Shown in pieces: positions 27,034 to 37,796 of a stretch of 64,000 nucleotides of DNA (position 1 is the stretch's first letter; each line of letters starts with the position of its first letter). Source of the DNA: Tyto alba (taxonomy: Eukaryota > Chordata > Aves > Strigiformes > Tytonidae). The notes under the pieces were generated by a model. It made no database searches. It was not told the origin of the DNA and was given only the letters and a program-made list of their open reading frames with translations. The DNA is taken from NCBI RefSeq assembly GCF_018691265.1, contig NW_024881278.1:6329501-6393500 (forward strand). The letters run 5' to 3'. The position numbers and the translations under genes were made by a program.

Positions 27034-28019
27034 ATATCTGTGATTTCTGTCATACCTGTGATGTTTCACTTACTGAGGTTTTAAGGGACTGATTTACTCC
27101 TGGTAGGTGGAAAACAAAGAGGAGTAACCGAAAACCAGCATTTATCATGCAACCTGATTCATAGAATTCCATTTGTGTTTTCAAATTAAGCTGTTAAACC
27201 ATCACAGAAAAAGTTACTGGAAAGTATCATCGTGGCTGAACATATGTGTGCAGTGTATGCTAGGCGTAGGTGGCGGACAGGGGAAATTGTTAGTTAAAAA
27301 AACCAAATGACTGAAAGAGGAAAAAGAGAAATTATGGTACAGATAATAATATGCCTGTTACACAGTGAATGCTCTTGCATTTACTCTATTTGAAATCTGT
27401 TACATGTTATTGTCTGTTTTGATTTTTAATTTTCAGCATGGTCTCCTTCACTGGTATTTGTGTTGAACTCAGGAGTTCCTTGTTTCAAATTGTAGTGGAA
27501 ACCTCATTTTGAACAATTTAGTCAGGCAATGAAGGAAAGCTGGAGGTAGTCAGGCAGCAGAAGTTTCTGCTATACCCTAGCATGCTGTCTTGATTATAGT
27601 GCTATTATAGTTTGCTGTTCATAGAAATCAAGGAATTTATGAATCATTAAAAGGTGCAGGTGATAGAGAAGTTATTATAATAGCATTCAGAAATATTACA
27701 GGAACTATCACAAAAGCTACAGTGTTAACACCATTGACTGAATATAAATGCAGTTGAGAAATTACGTGATAGCTGAGGATGTAGATATGCCAAATTTTCA
27801 ACCAGCCTCAGATCCATCCCTAGTCATTTGCACAGTTTTGTTAAATGGCTACTTTTGTACAAAACTGGTTTTGGTGTATAGAAAATGTACCAACACCCAT
27901 TAAAAGTGCACTGTGATTGTGTAAAGACCCTGGGCTGGAGTTTGTGAAAATATGGGCTTGTGAATATTAATAGGTCTTATACTACGTTATTCATTTTCTT
28001 ATCTTTTGCTCAGAATCCC

Positions 28020-28200
28020 CCGATGTATTAAAAATATATTAGGTACCAACCCCACTAGCCCTTAATTATATTAGCGACCAATTGCCTGCATACACTGCTC
28101 ATCGCTGAGATTAAGACTTCTTATTTTTCAGTCATTCAACAAGGCTTTTACAGAACAATAGCTGAAGCAGCTCTCTTTGCGTGTGTAAACATCAAGTATT
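28020..28200. promoter_or_regulatory. Possible conserved non-coding element
   Basis: Balanced-composition sequence carrying CCCTTAATTATATTAGCGACC, CATCGCTGAGATTAAG and AACAATAGCTG, with no repeat character and no open frame. Flagged only because it resembles enhancer-type sequence; untested. Confidence 0.15.
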
Positions 28201-28611
28201 CAATATAGGACATAAAAATTTAGGAAAATCTTTATTTTAGTTATCAGACGACCTGACTTCTAGAAGTCTGACTTTCTGAATTTCAAACATGTCTCCTTAA
28301 CAACATGAACTAGTACTTAACACGATCTGCTACCACCACCACAGGCATCTATTTTTACTATTTTAGGTGCAGAACCACAAAACTATCAGGACCAAACCCA
28401 GACCTATTTAAGCATTATGCTTTCAGAAAGTTATTCAGCTGCATTTTAAAAACACATGTCCTTTGGAAAAAAGCAGTAGAAATTGAACAAAATTCAAGAG
28501 AAAGGATGACATTTATTACATGTAAATAGAATTTGTTGTATCCAAAAATTTGCTGACGTTTTTTCCTGGTGTTCCTTACACATATCATTTTAATTGCTTA
28601 AATTTCTGCAG

Positions 28612-28839
28612 GACTCAACAGGGCAGAACCACAGCTATTCTGCTCAGCTGCTATGGAAAGTTCTTAGCTACGGCCATTTTGCTCACATGACATTCTTCCT
28701 GCTCCTCGTATTAGCCCTCACATTAGTCCTCTGCTTGGTATTTTTCCAACATCCTTTAAAACAAAGAGTCGAGACTCCACGCAGCACAAAAACAGATGAA
28801 CCTGTTAACTATAGCCCAATTCCCCTTTATACTCTTTGA
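28612..28839 (+). CDS. Candidate terminal coding exon with a transmembrane segment, unidentified
   Basis: After an acceptor-like TTTCTGCAG|GACTC (exon from 28612) the frame is open for 75 codons to TGA at 28837-28839. It encodes a polar start (DSTGQNHSYSAQ), a strong hydrophobic segment of about 20 residues around residues 27-46 (FFLLLVLALTLVLCLVFF), then a basic/polar tail ending PVNYSPIPLYTL. That layout fits the tail of a single-pass or tail-anchored membrane protein. The segment is more GC-rich than its surroundings. AATAAA signals occur about 880 bases downstream (29716 and 29728). Against it: the polypyrimidine tract is weak, no partner exon was found, and it would lie inside the inferred intron of a minus-strand gene. 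A chance ORF of this length is quite possible. Confidence 0.28.
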   Translation, partial: DSTGQNHSYSAQLLWKVLSYGHFAHMTFFLLLVLALTLVLCLVFFQHPLKQRVETPRSTKTDEPVNYSPIPLYTL

Positions 28840-29134
28840 ACTAGAGAGGCCTGACAGTTCACTGAAGGGGTGCGGCAGGTCAGGTTTGAAGTCCATTAAT
28901 ACAGCTGTGAGAGCTTGCTTGCACAACACCTTTCCATGCTGCCTCTCACTCTAGTTAGAGCTACAGCAAAACTTCCTTTGCTTTGATGGATACGGAAATT
29001 AATCAAATGCAGCTCTCAGAATACATTTCAGACAGAAGGAAAATGACTATCTTTACCAATCTGCACCATTTTTTCTTGACTAATGCGTGGAACAAAATAG
29101 AAAAAATTCCTCAGTTCTATGCTAGCTATAATAC

Positions 29135-29240
29135 CTTCCTCCCGGGGGCAAATTGGGAAAGTCCCTTAGTTTCTCTGAGTCCCGGTTTATTCCCCTATAA
29201 CATAGGCCTTCTTGACCAACTGTGCTGCAGAATGTGACCA
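29135..29240 (+). mobile_element. MIR-like SINE fragment
   Basis: GGGAAAGTCCCTTAGTTTCTC, then TGAGTCCCGGTTTATTCCCC and TATAACATAGG follow the order of the MIR core and 'cctcagtttccccatctataaaatagg' block. Short and diverged. Confidence 0.45.
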
Positions 29241-29859
29241 CCTCTCCCAGAGGCCCAGTCATTTAAATATTATGTTCACAGATTCTTACATTTAACAAAG
29301 AGCGTCAAGGACTGAGAAAAAAAGCATTTAAAAGATGGTCAGTCCTTTCTTGCGGTGTTCCTCAGCTGCACCTGGCATCATCAAATGCAAAGTATTGGCC
29401 TATATGATATACTGCTTGCATAAAATCTTGAAGAACAGCAAGCAAACTATAGAAAAGATGGTATAGGGAAGGAAGTGTTCTCTATCTGTGAGGAGTCATT
29501 TAGTTGCTGACAGATCCCTAGTAATAGTAAGCTGTAGTTTTACTCTTCATCCTAATAGCTGGAATAGAGGAATTTATACATACAGGTTTTCACAATGTTT
29601 TGTCTCAGAAATATTTATCATTATAAGAGGCAATAGATGACATTCCATAATGCTACCTCTTATTGTAGTTAACACTGCAGGGAGGAAATCTGTCTCTGTC
29701 CTCAAGTTCCATTATAATAAAAAAAGCAATAAAAGAAAACTAACAAGTGCATATAAAGTAAATAACTATTTCTGACAAATATGTATTTTTCATCATAGCT
29801 GCCAAGTGATGTAATCACTTGCTCTTCTATCACAAATGAGGACCACCACAAACCAGTAA

Positions 29860-29935
29860 TAGTAACAGCTTATTTTTATATAGCACAACACATTTTAATC
29901 TGAAAGCTCTCTGTAGAATACAGGCACGATGGTGA
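29860..29935 (+). repeat. Possible ancient SINE tail
   Basis: TTATTTTTATATAGCAC, then CATTTTAATCTGAAAGCTCTC, resembles the recurrent amniote motif 'tatttatatagcacctttcatctgaaagctctcaaagcgctttac'. Short, low certainty. Confidence 0.3.
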
Positions 29936-32814
29936 GGGACCACAGTCAAAACCCGTCCTACATCTACAGCAACCTACAAAAGAAAGTCAGGAACCCAGTG
30001 CAAAAAACTGCCCAGGTTTGAGATCTCAGTCAGTCTGGGTAACCTCTTCCAGTGTTTGATTAGCCTCCCTGTGATAAATTCCTCCAAATACCCAATCAGA
30101 ATTTCCCCTGCTGCAGCTCGTGTCCATTGCCTCTTCCCCTTTCACTGTGCACCTCTGAGAAATGTCTGGCTCCGTCTTCTCCAAAAGACATATACTCTCC
30201 AGTTGCATACAGGTAGACACCAATAAAGTCTCACTTTAGCCTCTTGAAAAATCTAATTTTTCAAGAACATTCCAAAATAACATGTAAGACAAATTACTCT
30301 GTACTAAATTTATCTATCTCTGAAGGAGAAAATGTTGTGTCAATCCAACTGGGATTTTAACTTTTCCTCAGAACACTTCTGATAGAATTACTCATTGATA
30401 ATTGATGAATTTAAATTACTTCTGACAATTAACAAAATTACAAGTGCAAAGTACTGCTTATTGGCAAATACAATGTGCTGGAATCTGCCTGCCTTCTTCA
30501 TGTAATATTCCCTGTGCTGGCTCCCCAGTGGGATTTTTCACAATAAAATAAGCCAGTTTGTGCCCAAAAAGCACATGACAATAAAGCTTTCCCTTTATAC
30601 AGCTTATATTGTGCAACACATCTTGTTTACTTATCTAAATGTACATTGTGCACTGCTGGATGTATTCAACATCAGGTCAGAATTATTAGAGAACTGCCAC
30701 AGTTACATGAACACAAAATCTTTATTTAGCAATAATATGTAACAGAACTTCTGGCAGGTAACATGCCTGCCTGGCAAGGATGTATGCCATACAAATGCAA
30801 AAGGGTGGGAGAAGTGAAGACTCTTGACATTCACCTGGTGAAATGCTGAAGATCCGCAAAACCTTCAAAGAATCTGACTAACTCGCAGGATTGGGATGCA
30901 CGTGTAAAAGATGACAACTGTATGTCAGATGTTAGCACAAGTGTAAAGCCTGGAAGTGTTACAAAACCAACAAATGTTTATGTGTATTTTTTTAAATGGA
31001 AGACAGAGTAGAAAAATGACACAGAAACTGACCTTGACAGTTCCACAGGGATAGCACTTCTGTGAAGAGGATCGGTTACTCTCATTGTACTGAGCGCCAC
31101 AGGGCTGTCCAACATTTTTTACTTCTCAAATGCAATGATCGTTGTGGAGGATACAAAAATGAAGACGCTGTTAAATTTAAACCATTTAAATATGGTTCCT
31201 ACATAACCTGAAGTTATTGCCCTCATATTTGGCTCTCGAATCCCTGACATCCTTTGCTTCCATTTGGTGGTTTCAAAGACTAACCAGTCAGGTGATGCTG
31301 TTTATCTACTTTATACAGTCAAAAAGCACCATGTAAGAGAGAAGAATTAGGCTCCTGCTATTTAATAATTTCTTCTACCAGCTTTGTGCTTTTAACAAAG
31401 GATTGATATTGACTTTCCCTTTGGCCTTTGAAACTCCAGGTCACTTAACCAAATATCCCAATGTGTGCATTGGTGTCAGTAACAACACCTGGGAAGATCC
31501 ATAGCAAAAAATAGCAGAACTATTATCTTGCTGAGGCTTGTTTTTCCCTGTGCAAGTCAATTCCCGCATATTTCACTTGATAAAACGACCTCTTTATTTC
31601 TGAATAGATACTTCCTTACCAAATTTGATGCTATACTGTTCATTGCCAAGGAAAGACAAAACCTTCAACCCTTTACCTGACACTTTCTGTCAAAATATGT
31701 GACCAGCCTATATAGTGCAGTTGAACACCTTGACCTCAAAGCCTTGTTAAAACATACTTGCATATTTCATTATATTTAAGGCTTGTCTATAAATGGGGCT
31801 CCCAACAGTTCAAATTCTCTTAACTCAAATGCTTTAATGAAACTAACAGTGAGGATCAAAGGTCTCTCTCATACTCTGTTTCGTTACTAAATGCATAAGG
31901 TCCGGCGAAGCTAAATGTCAGATTCTGACTTGCTTGATTTAGCCTTGCTATTTAGTAGTAATTATGGACAGAAGTCTCATTTAGGTGTATTGATCCAGCC
32001 TTTAACATGAGGAATAAATTCAGCAGCTGAGCTATGGAAAACACTGGATGAATTCTCAATTCATGAATCTCTACAAAGAACAAAGAAGCAGCAACACATT
32101 TGCCGTAGCACCAATTCTTACACACGGATGTCTGTAGTTAAACATGTTAAAAAAGCTTTTCCTCAGGAAGAAGCCACATCACGCACAACAAAAAACCTGT
32201 GGCCCACCGAGAAGCCATGTATGTGGAAGGTTCCAGTCCTGCCTTCGTGGGAGACAGGATCCCAATTCGGGAAAGCATTTAATCATATGTTTCGGTCCAT
32301 CAGAATTCATGAGAGTCCTTAAGTATGTGCTTATTTTTAAAAGATGCTTAAGTGCCATTGATTTCAAGTACATGTTTAAGTGCTGTCCTCAATATAAATG
32401 ATTTCTGAAACCAGGGCTGGTGGGAGTTTTATCACTGGTTTTAATAAGAGCAGAACAGGAACTAAAGAATTTTAAGAATCCCAAATGCTTATCCAAATTG
32501 AATGGCTACATGACAACAAGGAAAGTGTAATCATATAATGTTGCATATTTACATTTCAGCTACCTAAATAAAGAAATTCTGAAATTAATGAAAATTCCTA
32601 AGTGCCTCGTGCTAACAAAAGACATTTATCACCGAAGGGATAAGAACTCCTCTATCTCCGTATCACCCTACATTTTTACCTTTACGTGTATTTTCTTACC
32701 TTAGAGGTTTGTGGGGTTTTTTAAGACTAACAATACATTTTTCTGGTTAAATATATTTATTTTTTAAGTTATAAAAAAATCCATAATATAATTCTATGAG
32801 AGTTACCATAATAG

Positions 32815-33066
32815 ACTGTAACAGCTGCTATGGTCTATTGTGTAAATAAGTAATTACCGAATTTACAGACTATCATGTAAATATGTAATTATGGACTTTT
32901 TAAAATGTGCATTATTTCCTTGATAGTCTATCGTTTAAATATGTAATTACGGACTTTAAAACATGTATTATTTACTCAGACTGCAGCAGCTCCTTGGGAC
33001 AGAGCTGTTCTGGCCTATTGGGTAAACATGTAATTACGGAAATTTTAAAAATATGTATTATTTATT
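32815..33066. repeat. Four diverged tandem units, each with a TAATTA core
   Basis: Four related units follow the pattern CTAT(T/C)(G/A)(T/G)G(T)AAAYAWGTAATTAYSGA. Their TAATTA cores lie at 32851, 32886, 32944 and 33031. Units 2-4 also share a downstream half, A/T-rich then TG(C/T)ATTATTT (about 32908, 32965 and 33055). Three of the four cores are the 8-base palindrome GTAATTAC and the other is GTAATTAT. TAATTA is the classic core bound by many homeodomain proteins. The unit spacing (35, 58 and 87 bases) grows to the right because of inserted sequence, including a GC-richer CTGCAGCAGCTCC segment. Either an old minisatellite or a homotypic cluster of homeodomain sites would fit. No function is shown. 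Confidence 0.75.
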
Positions 33067-36000
33067 TGCTAGTGCTGCTGTCAATACATCATGACAGCCA
33101 TTTTTAAATGGATACCATATAGTCAATATTCTGTCAAGTTTTCATAGGTCACTTTGAGTATCTCTCTGCATGGTTGCAGTGCCACATAGTGAAGCCTTTG
33201 CCTTGCTAGGCATCTTACCTCAGGGTCATCAAATGAAAATCAAGCAGGGGACTCCACAGATAGTTCCATTATTTGACCTTTTCCTCAAAGATTCATAAAT
33301 GCAGTCTAAATAAAATCCTTCGGTCATTTCTTTCACAATGTTAATAAAGTCGAGGATATTTCAATGTGGTTAGGGGTTGGTATCTGATAGAATATTCCTT
33401 GGAGATTTTTCAGCAAAGCAGTGAATTTAGTGTAATGCAATCAGTGGGGGGGGTTATTTCTTAATGGCCTCTCAGCTCTGAAACCAAGGATCATGTCTAC
33501 ATTAGCAGATAAGGCAAGGAAACGAGAGATGATCTGTAAAGCAAAACGGTGCTAAGGTCTCAATGTCCGTGTTACATATTTTCAGATGGTTTATTACAGG
33601 CTCTGGTCTGGTCCCATGGAAGGAAAACTCCCAAGCAGCTGGAGCACAATACACGTTCTCCTAGCTGATACCTTCTGGTGTAGCTTAATCCAAGAGGAAT
33701 CCAGTTTTTGTTCTGGGAGACCACTCCCTAGTGAGAATCAAAGTGCTGGAAGTGGGTCTGATCCCTTCTAAACATCATTCTTGATCTGAACTAAAATACT
33801 AAGATTCAAAAAATCCACAGAATACACTCAGTCATGCCACTTGCATTCTGATTTCTGTACATCTTAAGCAGGGGACAGGTTGGAGCAGACAGTTCTGTAA
33901 TTAATGAAGTGTGGCATTTTTGCAATGTTCAAAACTATGAATTCCAGAAATGTTTCAAATGACAAGAGAATATTCTTCAAAGTCGTGGGAAAAAAAAAAT
34001 GATTAAGGGGGTTTCACTCATCCAAGATGGAACTTCAAAGATGTTATTATTCTGAAAAAAGGGTAATTACCATTACCGTTAAATATTTATGTTTTTAAAC
34101 TACCCATAGGCCCCAATCAGAGATGAATACTAGGTGCTCTGCAAACATTTATGAATATCCCAAACTCAAAGACTTCACAATTTAAGAAATATTATAAAAT
34201 ATATTATACTTTATAGAATGCTTTTTAGAAGCAAAATTAATGTGTTCTTAGGCCAAAATGCATGCACTGAGTCTGTGATATGCTGTGTCTGCATCTATAT
34301 ATCAATAATTCCAACATTTAGGCATGATTTTCTTAATAGACCATAGCAAAAAGCAGAACCAGAATAACTTATTCCTGTAAATATATAGGACAGTTATATA
34401 GTATGGGACTGTTTTACATTTCAAACAATCCTATCCCTACATTGGAAATAGGAGTAGTATTGTCATTTACCTGAAATTATCTCCTCAACTAGAATACGAG
34501 AGAGAAGAAAGATAAAACTCATAAAAGAAAAAAATAGCTCACAGAAAAGGTATATTGCCATATTAAGATACATATATTATTCATTTCTACTAATGCCACT
34601 TTCTCCATAGTCTACAAGCCTCATGTAATAATAAAGCCCTAAGAGTTCAACCTAAATAGAAAACACTGCATTGGGATGTTTAAACAAGAATACTGATAAA
34701 AACAAAATAATTTCCATCCTAATGAGAGATGGTGGGGCATCGGCTGGAGTGAGACTGAGTCCAGCAGTCAGTTCAACCCTTCGGGATGGGTCTGGACTAA
34801 CTGGAACTTGACCTCTGAGGAACAGGGTAAGAAAGTGGGATTGCTTAGTCCTGACATGAGATGGCAGGGACACAGTAATGTTCTTCAGATGCATGGAAAG
34901 ACAGAGAGGAGTGAACAGACTCCTCTTTATGTCCAATTTAGATGGGACAAGTGCTAATGGAATGAGAATGGTTGCAAAATGGCTGCAGAAGGTTTTTAAG
35001 AATGAAGTAAACAAACTTCCACCAATAATGGCACAGCAATCCAGCCTTTGAGAAAGGTAGATGGCCTCTTGAGATCCTTTCCTGTCTTGTTTCTACTGGA
35101 CAATATGCTCCAGAACTAATCACAAGCCCACAGCCATAGACTCAGTTTTATGCCTAAAAAGTCAATGAAACCCACTGAAATTTTAAAGCAGAAAGAACTC
35201 CAAAATATGCCGAATAATATACATCTGTGATACAGTCTAAGTAAGAATAACATGCATATTTCAAGATCATATTTCATTTTAGTTCCCGTGAACAAGAAAG
35301 AACAATACTACCTGTCCAAAGATAACCCCAAAGAAAACTTCACGCTGATGAGTCATTACCTGTGCATAAATAATGCTATTATATGCAACATCAGTATGGC
35401 CGATGGTTTGTCAGAGCTCTGACTGCACCAATGGGCTCTGCAACCTCTTCTGCCCCCCACCCAGGGGTCGGCTGCCCATACTCAAGACTGGATCTGACAA
35501 GGGGCCAGATTGCACCAGCTTGTTCTAAACTGTGAGAAAGGTGTGAGAACACACTTTCTTACCTCCTTATGTGTATCAGTAACATGTATGTTATTTTTAA
35601 CTTTAAAAAGGTCCCACGCTATTTTTGAAAGGCAGAAAAAACTGTTTCATCCAAACCTACCATTCATTAAGCAAGAGAAAAAAGCTGACAAGCAAATGTA
35701 TAGGAGATAGGAACCGCAGCCTAAACAAATGACAAATGTAGGCCCTGTTAAAGTGAGAAACAATACTCCACATCTGGAACCCAGGAGCTTTGAAATCTCC
35801 AGCCATGAAGAGGATTTTCAGCTCTCTGTGACAAGTTCCACTGATGATTATGGTTATTCTGTAATAATAACCCTGGTTTTCTAAAACTAGTTTGAAATTC
35901 TTGTTCTCTGGGCCATGGTACTTCACCACTTGTGCACTGCAGGTTTTAGGAACTTGTAGGAAGACTATGCTACTCACTGCAGGCTTGGAACTGAGCGATG

Positions 36001-36092
36001 GGGTTTCCTTCCAGGACCTGAGAATCTGCTATACTCCTTGCTCTTTTGAGCTGTTTATTCTGGAGCTCAGCCTGCATTTGCAAGGTCATGCT
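33067..36092. other. No gene recognised
   Basis: Unique AT-rich sequence with one SINE-like tail at 34090. The 120-codon minus-strand frame at 34652-35014 shows no domain. Confidence 0.5.
34090..34190 (+). mobile_element. Reptile-type MIR/SINE 3' fragment
   Basis: CATAGGCCCCAATCAGAGATG, then CTAGGTGCTCTGCAAACA and ACTTCACAATTTAAG, resemble the common sauropsid SINE tail 'taggccccaatca..gatc..ctaggtgctgtacaaacac...agcttacaatctaag'. Identified from recollection of that consensus; it needs a repeat-library match. Confidence 0.45.
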
Positions 36093-36203
36093 GGATACTA
36101 CTCGTCACACTATGTTGCTTATGCGTGAAATCCTCATTTTGTGCAAAGCACACAAATATATATTCATGTCATAGTATCTTAATGTCCAGGGATAGTTTGA
36201 GCA
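36093..36203 (+). repeat. Local dispersed repeat, copy 1
   Basis: About 110 bases that recur at 37686-37796. Shared landmarks in order: CGTCACAC or TGTCACAC, TGTTGC, TATGC(G/A)TGAAATCCTCATTT, TTGTGCA, ATATATATTCATGTCA, then TATCTTA and GTCCAG. The two copies are roughly 80-85% identical by eye, in direct orientation, and 1.6 kb apart. Confidence 0.8.
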
Positions 36204-36486
36204 TGCCAAAGTGAGGGTGGCTGCCACACGTGCTCTGCGTTCTGGTGGTAAAATAAGGCAAAGCAGAGAGTTGTCAGTATGAGGCTGGAAATCTTATGGG
36301 AAGGTTAACATAGCTGCACTTCTGGAGCTAAGTGGCTGGTACAAGAAGATCTTGCCTTCTGTGTCTGCAATTAGTTATGTGTGAAGTAGACATGCCAAAA
36401 TTGGAAGCTGTGTCCATTTTGTAACAGTAATTATTATTGTGAAGCCATTTTCTAGGTGGGATTATGGGCACTAAACCACTGGGACT

Positions 36487-36523
36487 GACTGTGCTGCCCA
36501 CGCGTTAAATCCTCATTTTGTGC
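36487..36523 (+). repeat. Local dispersed repeat, partial copy 2
   Basis: A short fragment with the element's core, TTAAATCCTCATTTTGTGC, preceded by a diverged TGTGCTGCCCACGCG. It lies between the two fuller copies and in the same orientation. Confidence 0.6.
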
Positions 36524-37685
36524 TGACTTAATGAAAAAGATAGTTTCTTGTAATATGTCCTGTTTTGTCAGTTGCGCCTACATAATAGTATAGGGATGCT
36601 TTCTTTGTGCTTAATACACGCAGTGATAATTTTTCCACATGCTCTTTCTGTAAATGTTCCACCACAAAACATTGTGTTAAACTGGAATTAAGGTTGTAAA
36701 TGTGAATTAATAAGTTTGAGTAAATTCTGTTCTAATTGACTGCCCATACAACCTCACTGACATCCATGGTGAAGAAGCTACTGAAGCTTATCACAAGCTG
36801 GATTCTTATCCCAGAAGTGCTACTCTGTCTCCACATACAGGGGTATGACAGAGAATAAAATCCTCTGTTGAAGTTTGTAAGAAACATGCTGGAGTATCAG
36901 GAATGCAAGACTCAACTCACACCTCACAAACATAAAGGACAGGATTGCAAAAGCACTCATCAGTGGCCTACATCTGCTCTCATTCGAGTAAATGGCATTT
37001 TTACCACTGACATTAATGACAGTAGAACTAAGCCAGTAATAGGTACTTTTGGAAGTCCTATCCTCTGTCATTTGAAATAAACAAAACAATTCAGATTTCT
37101 TCTGTTCTCTCATCTAACCTATTTGTAAAGTCTTATCAGCCTTTCACCTATAGTTACACCACAGGATGAACCATACATCACAGCGATCCCAAATTTACAT
37201 TATGTTCCAGACACATAAAATACATCCTACTAGCAAAATCTCTATTAATTCCTTGAGGAATCAACGTTGGTATTATTTTTCTTCTTAGCCTTCACAGATC
37301 TGTCCATTCTTGTGGCTGAAATTAAAATATTTATTTTCTTTCAGTTTCATAAGATCATATTTTATGGTTAACGTGTTAGGAGAGAGAACAGTATCAGCAA
37401 GTAAGCAAATCAGACAATAATTAACAGAAAATTAAATAACAGTAATTAATAAAGAAAGATACCTTCCAACTAGTCTCTGAACGATAATACAAAAATTCAC
37501 AACGGTGTTGTGAAGCTTGGTTTACTCCTACTTGTAATTTACTTTGAGGTCTTATCATAAAAGGTGTTCAGAATTGAAAAATATCATTATTAGCATAAAC
37601 ATGAGGTATGTTCTATTTATTTTGTGTATTAATTTAGTAGAATATATTATTACACAACTTTATACTGTAAGCACAAGGTCACACA

Positions 37686-37796
37686 GGATATGACTTGTCA
37701 CACTGTGTTGCCTATGCATGAAATCCTCATTTTGTGCAGAGCTCCAAAATATATATTCATGTCAGAATATCTTACTGTCCAGCGACAGCCTGAGAG
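37686..37796 (+). repeat. Local dispersed repeat, copy 3
   Basis: The second near-complete copy of the element at 36093-36203, with the same order of landmarks and the shared core ATGAAATCCTCATTTTGTGC. No terminal inverted repeats or target-site duplication are obvious, so a local duplication is as likely as a transposon. Confidence 0.8.

Larger units (their letters stand above)
24401..28019. other. No gene recognised
   Basis: Unique AT-rich sequence. It includes a 136-codon minus-strand open frame (25058-25468) that overlaps traces of an old repeat and has no domain. It also contains the repeat fragment at 26470 and the CAAA run at 27005. Confidence 0.5.
28840..32814. other. No gene recognised
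   Basis: Unique sequence with two SINE-like fragments (29135 and 29860). Would contain the 3' UTR if the candidate exon at 28612 is real. Confidence 0.45.
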
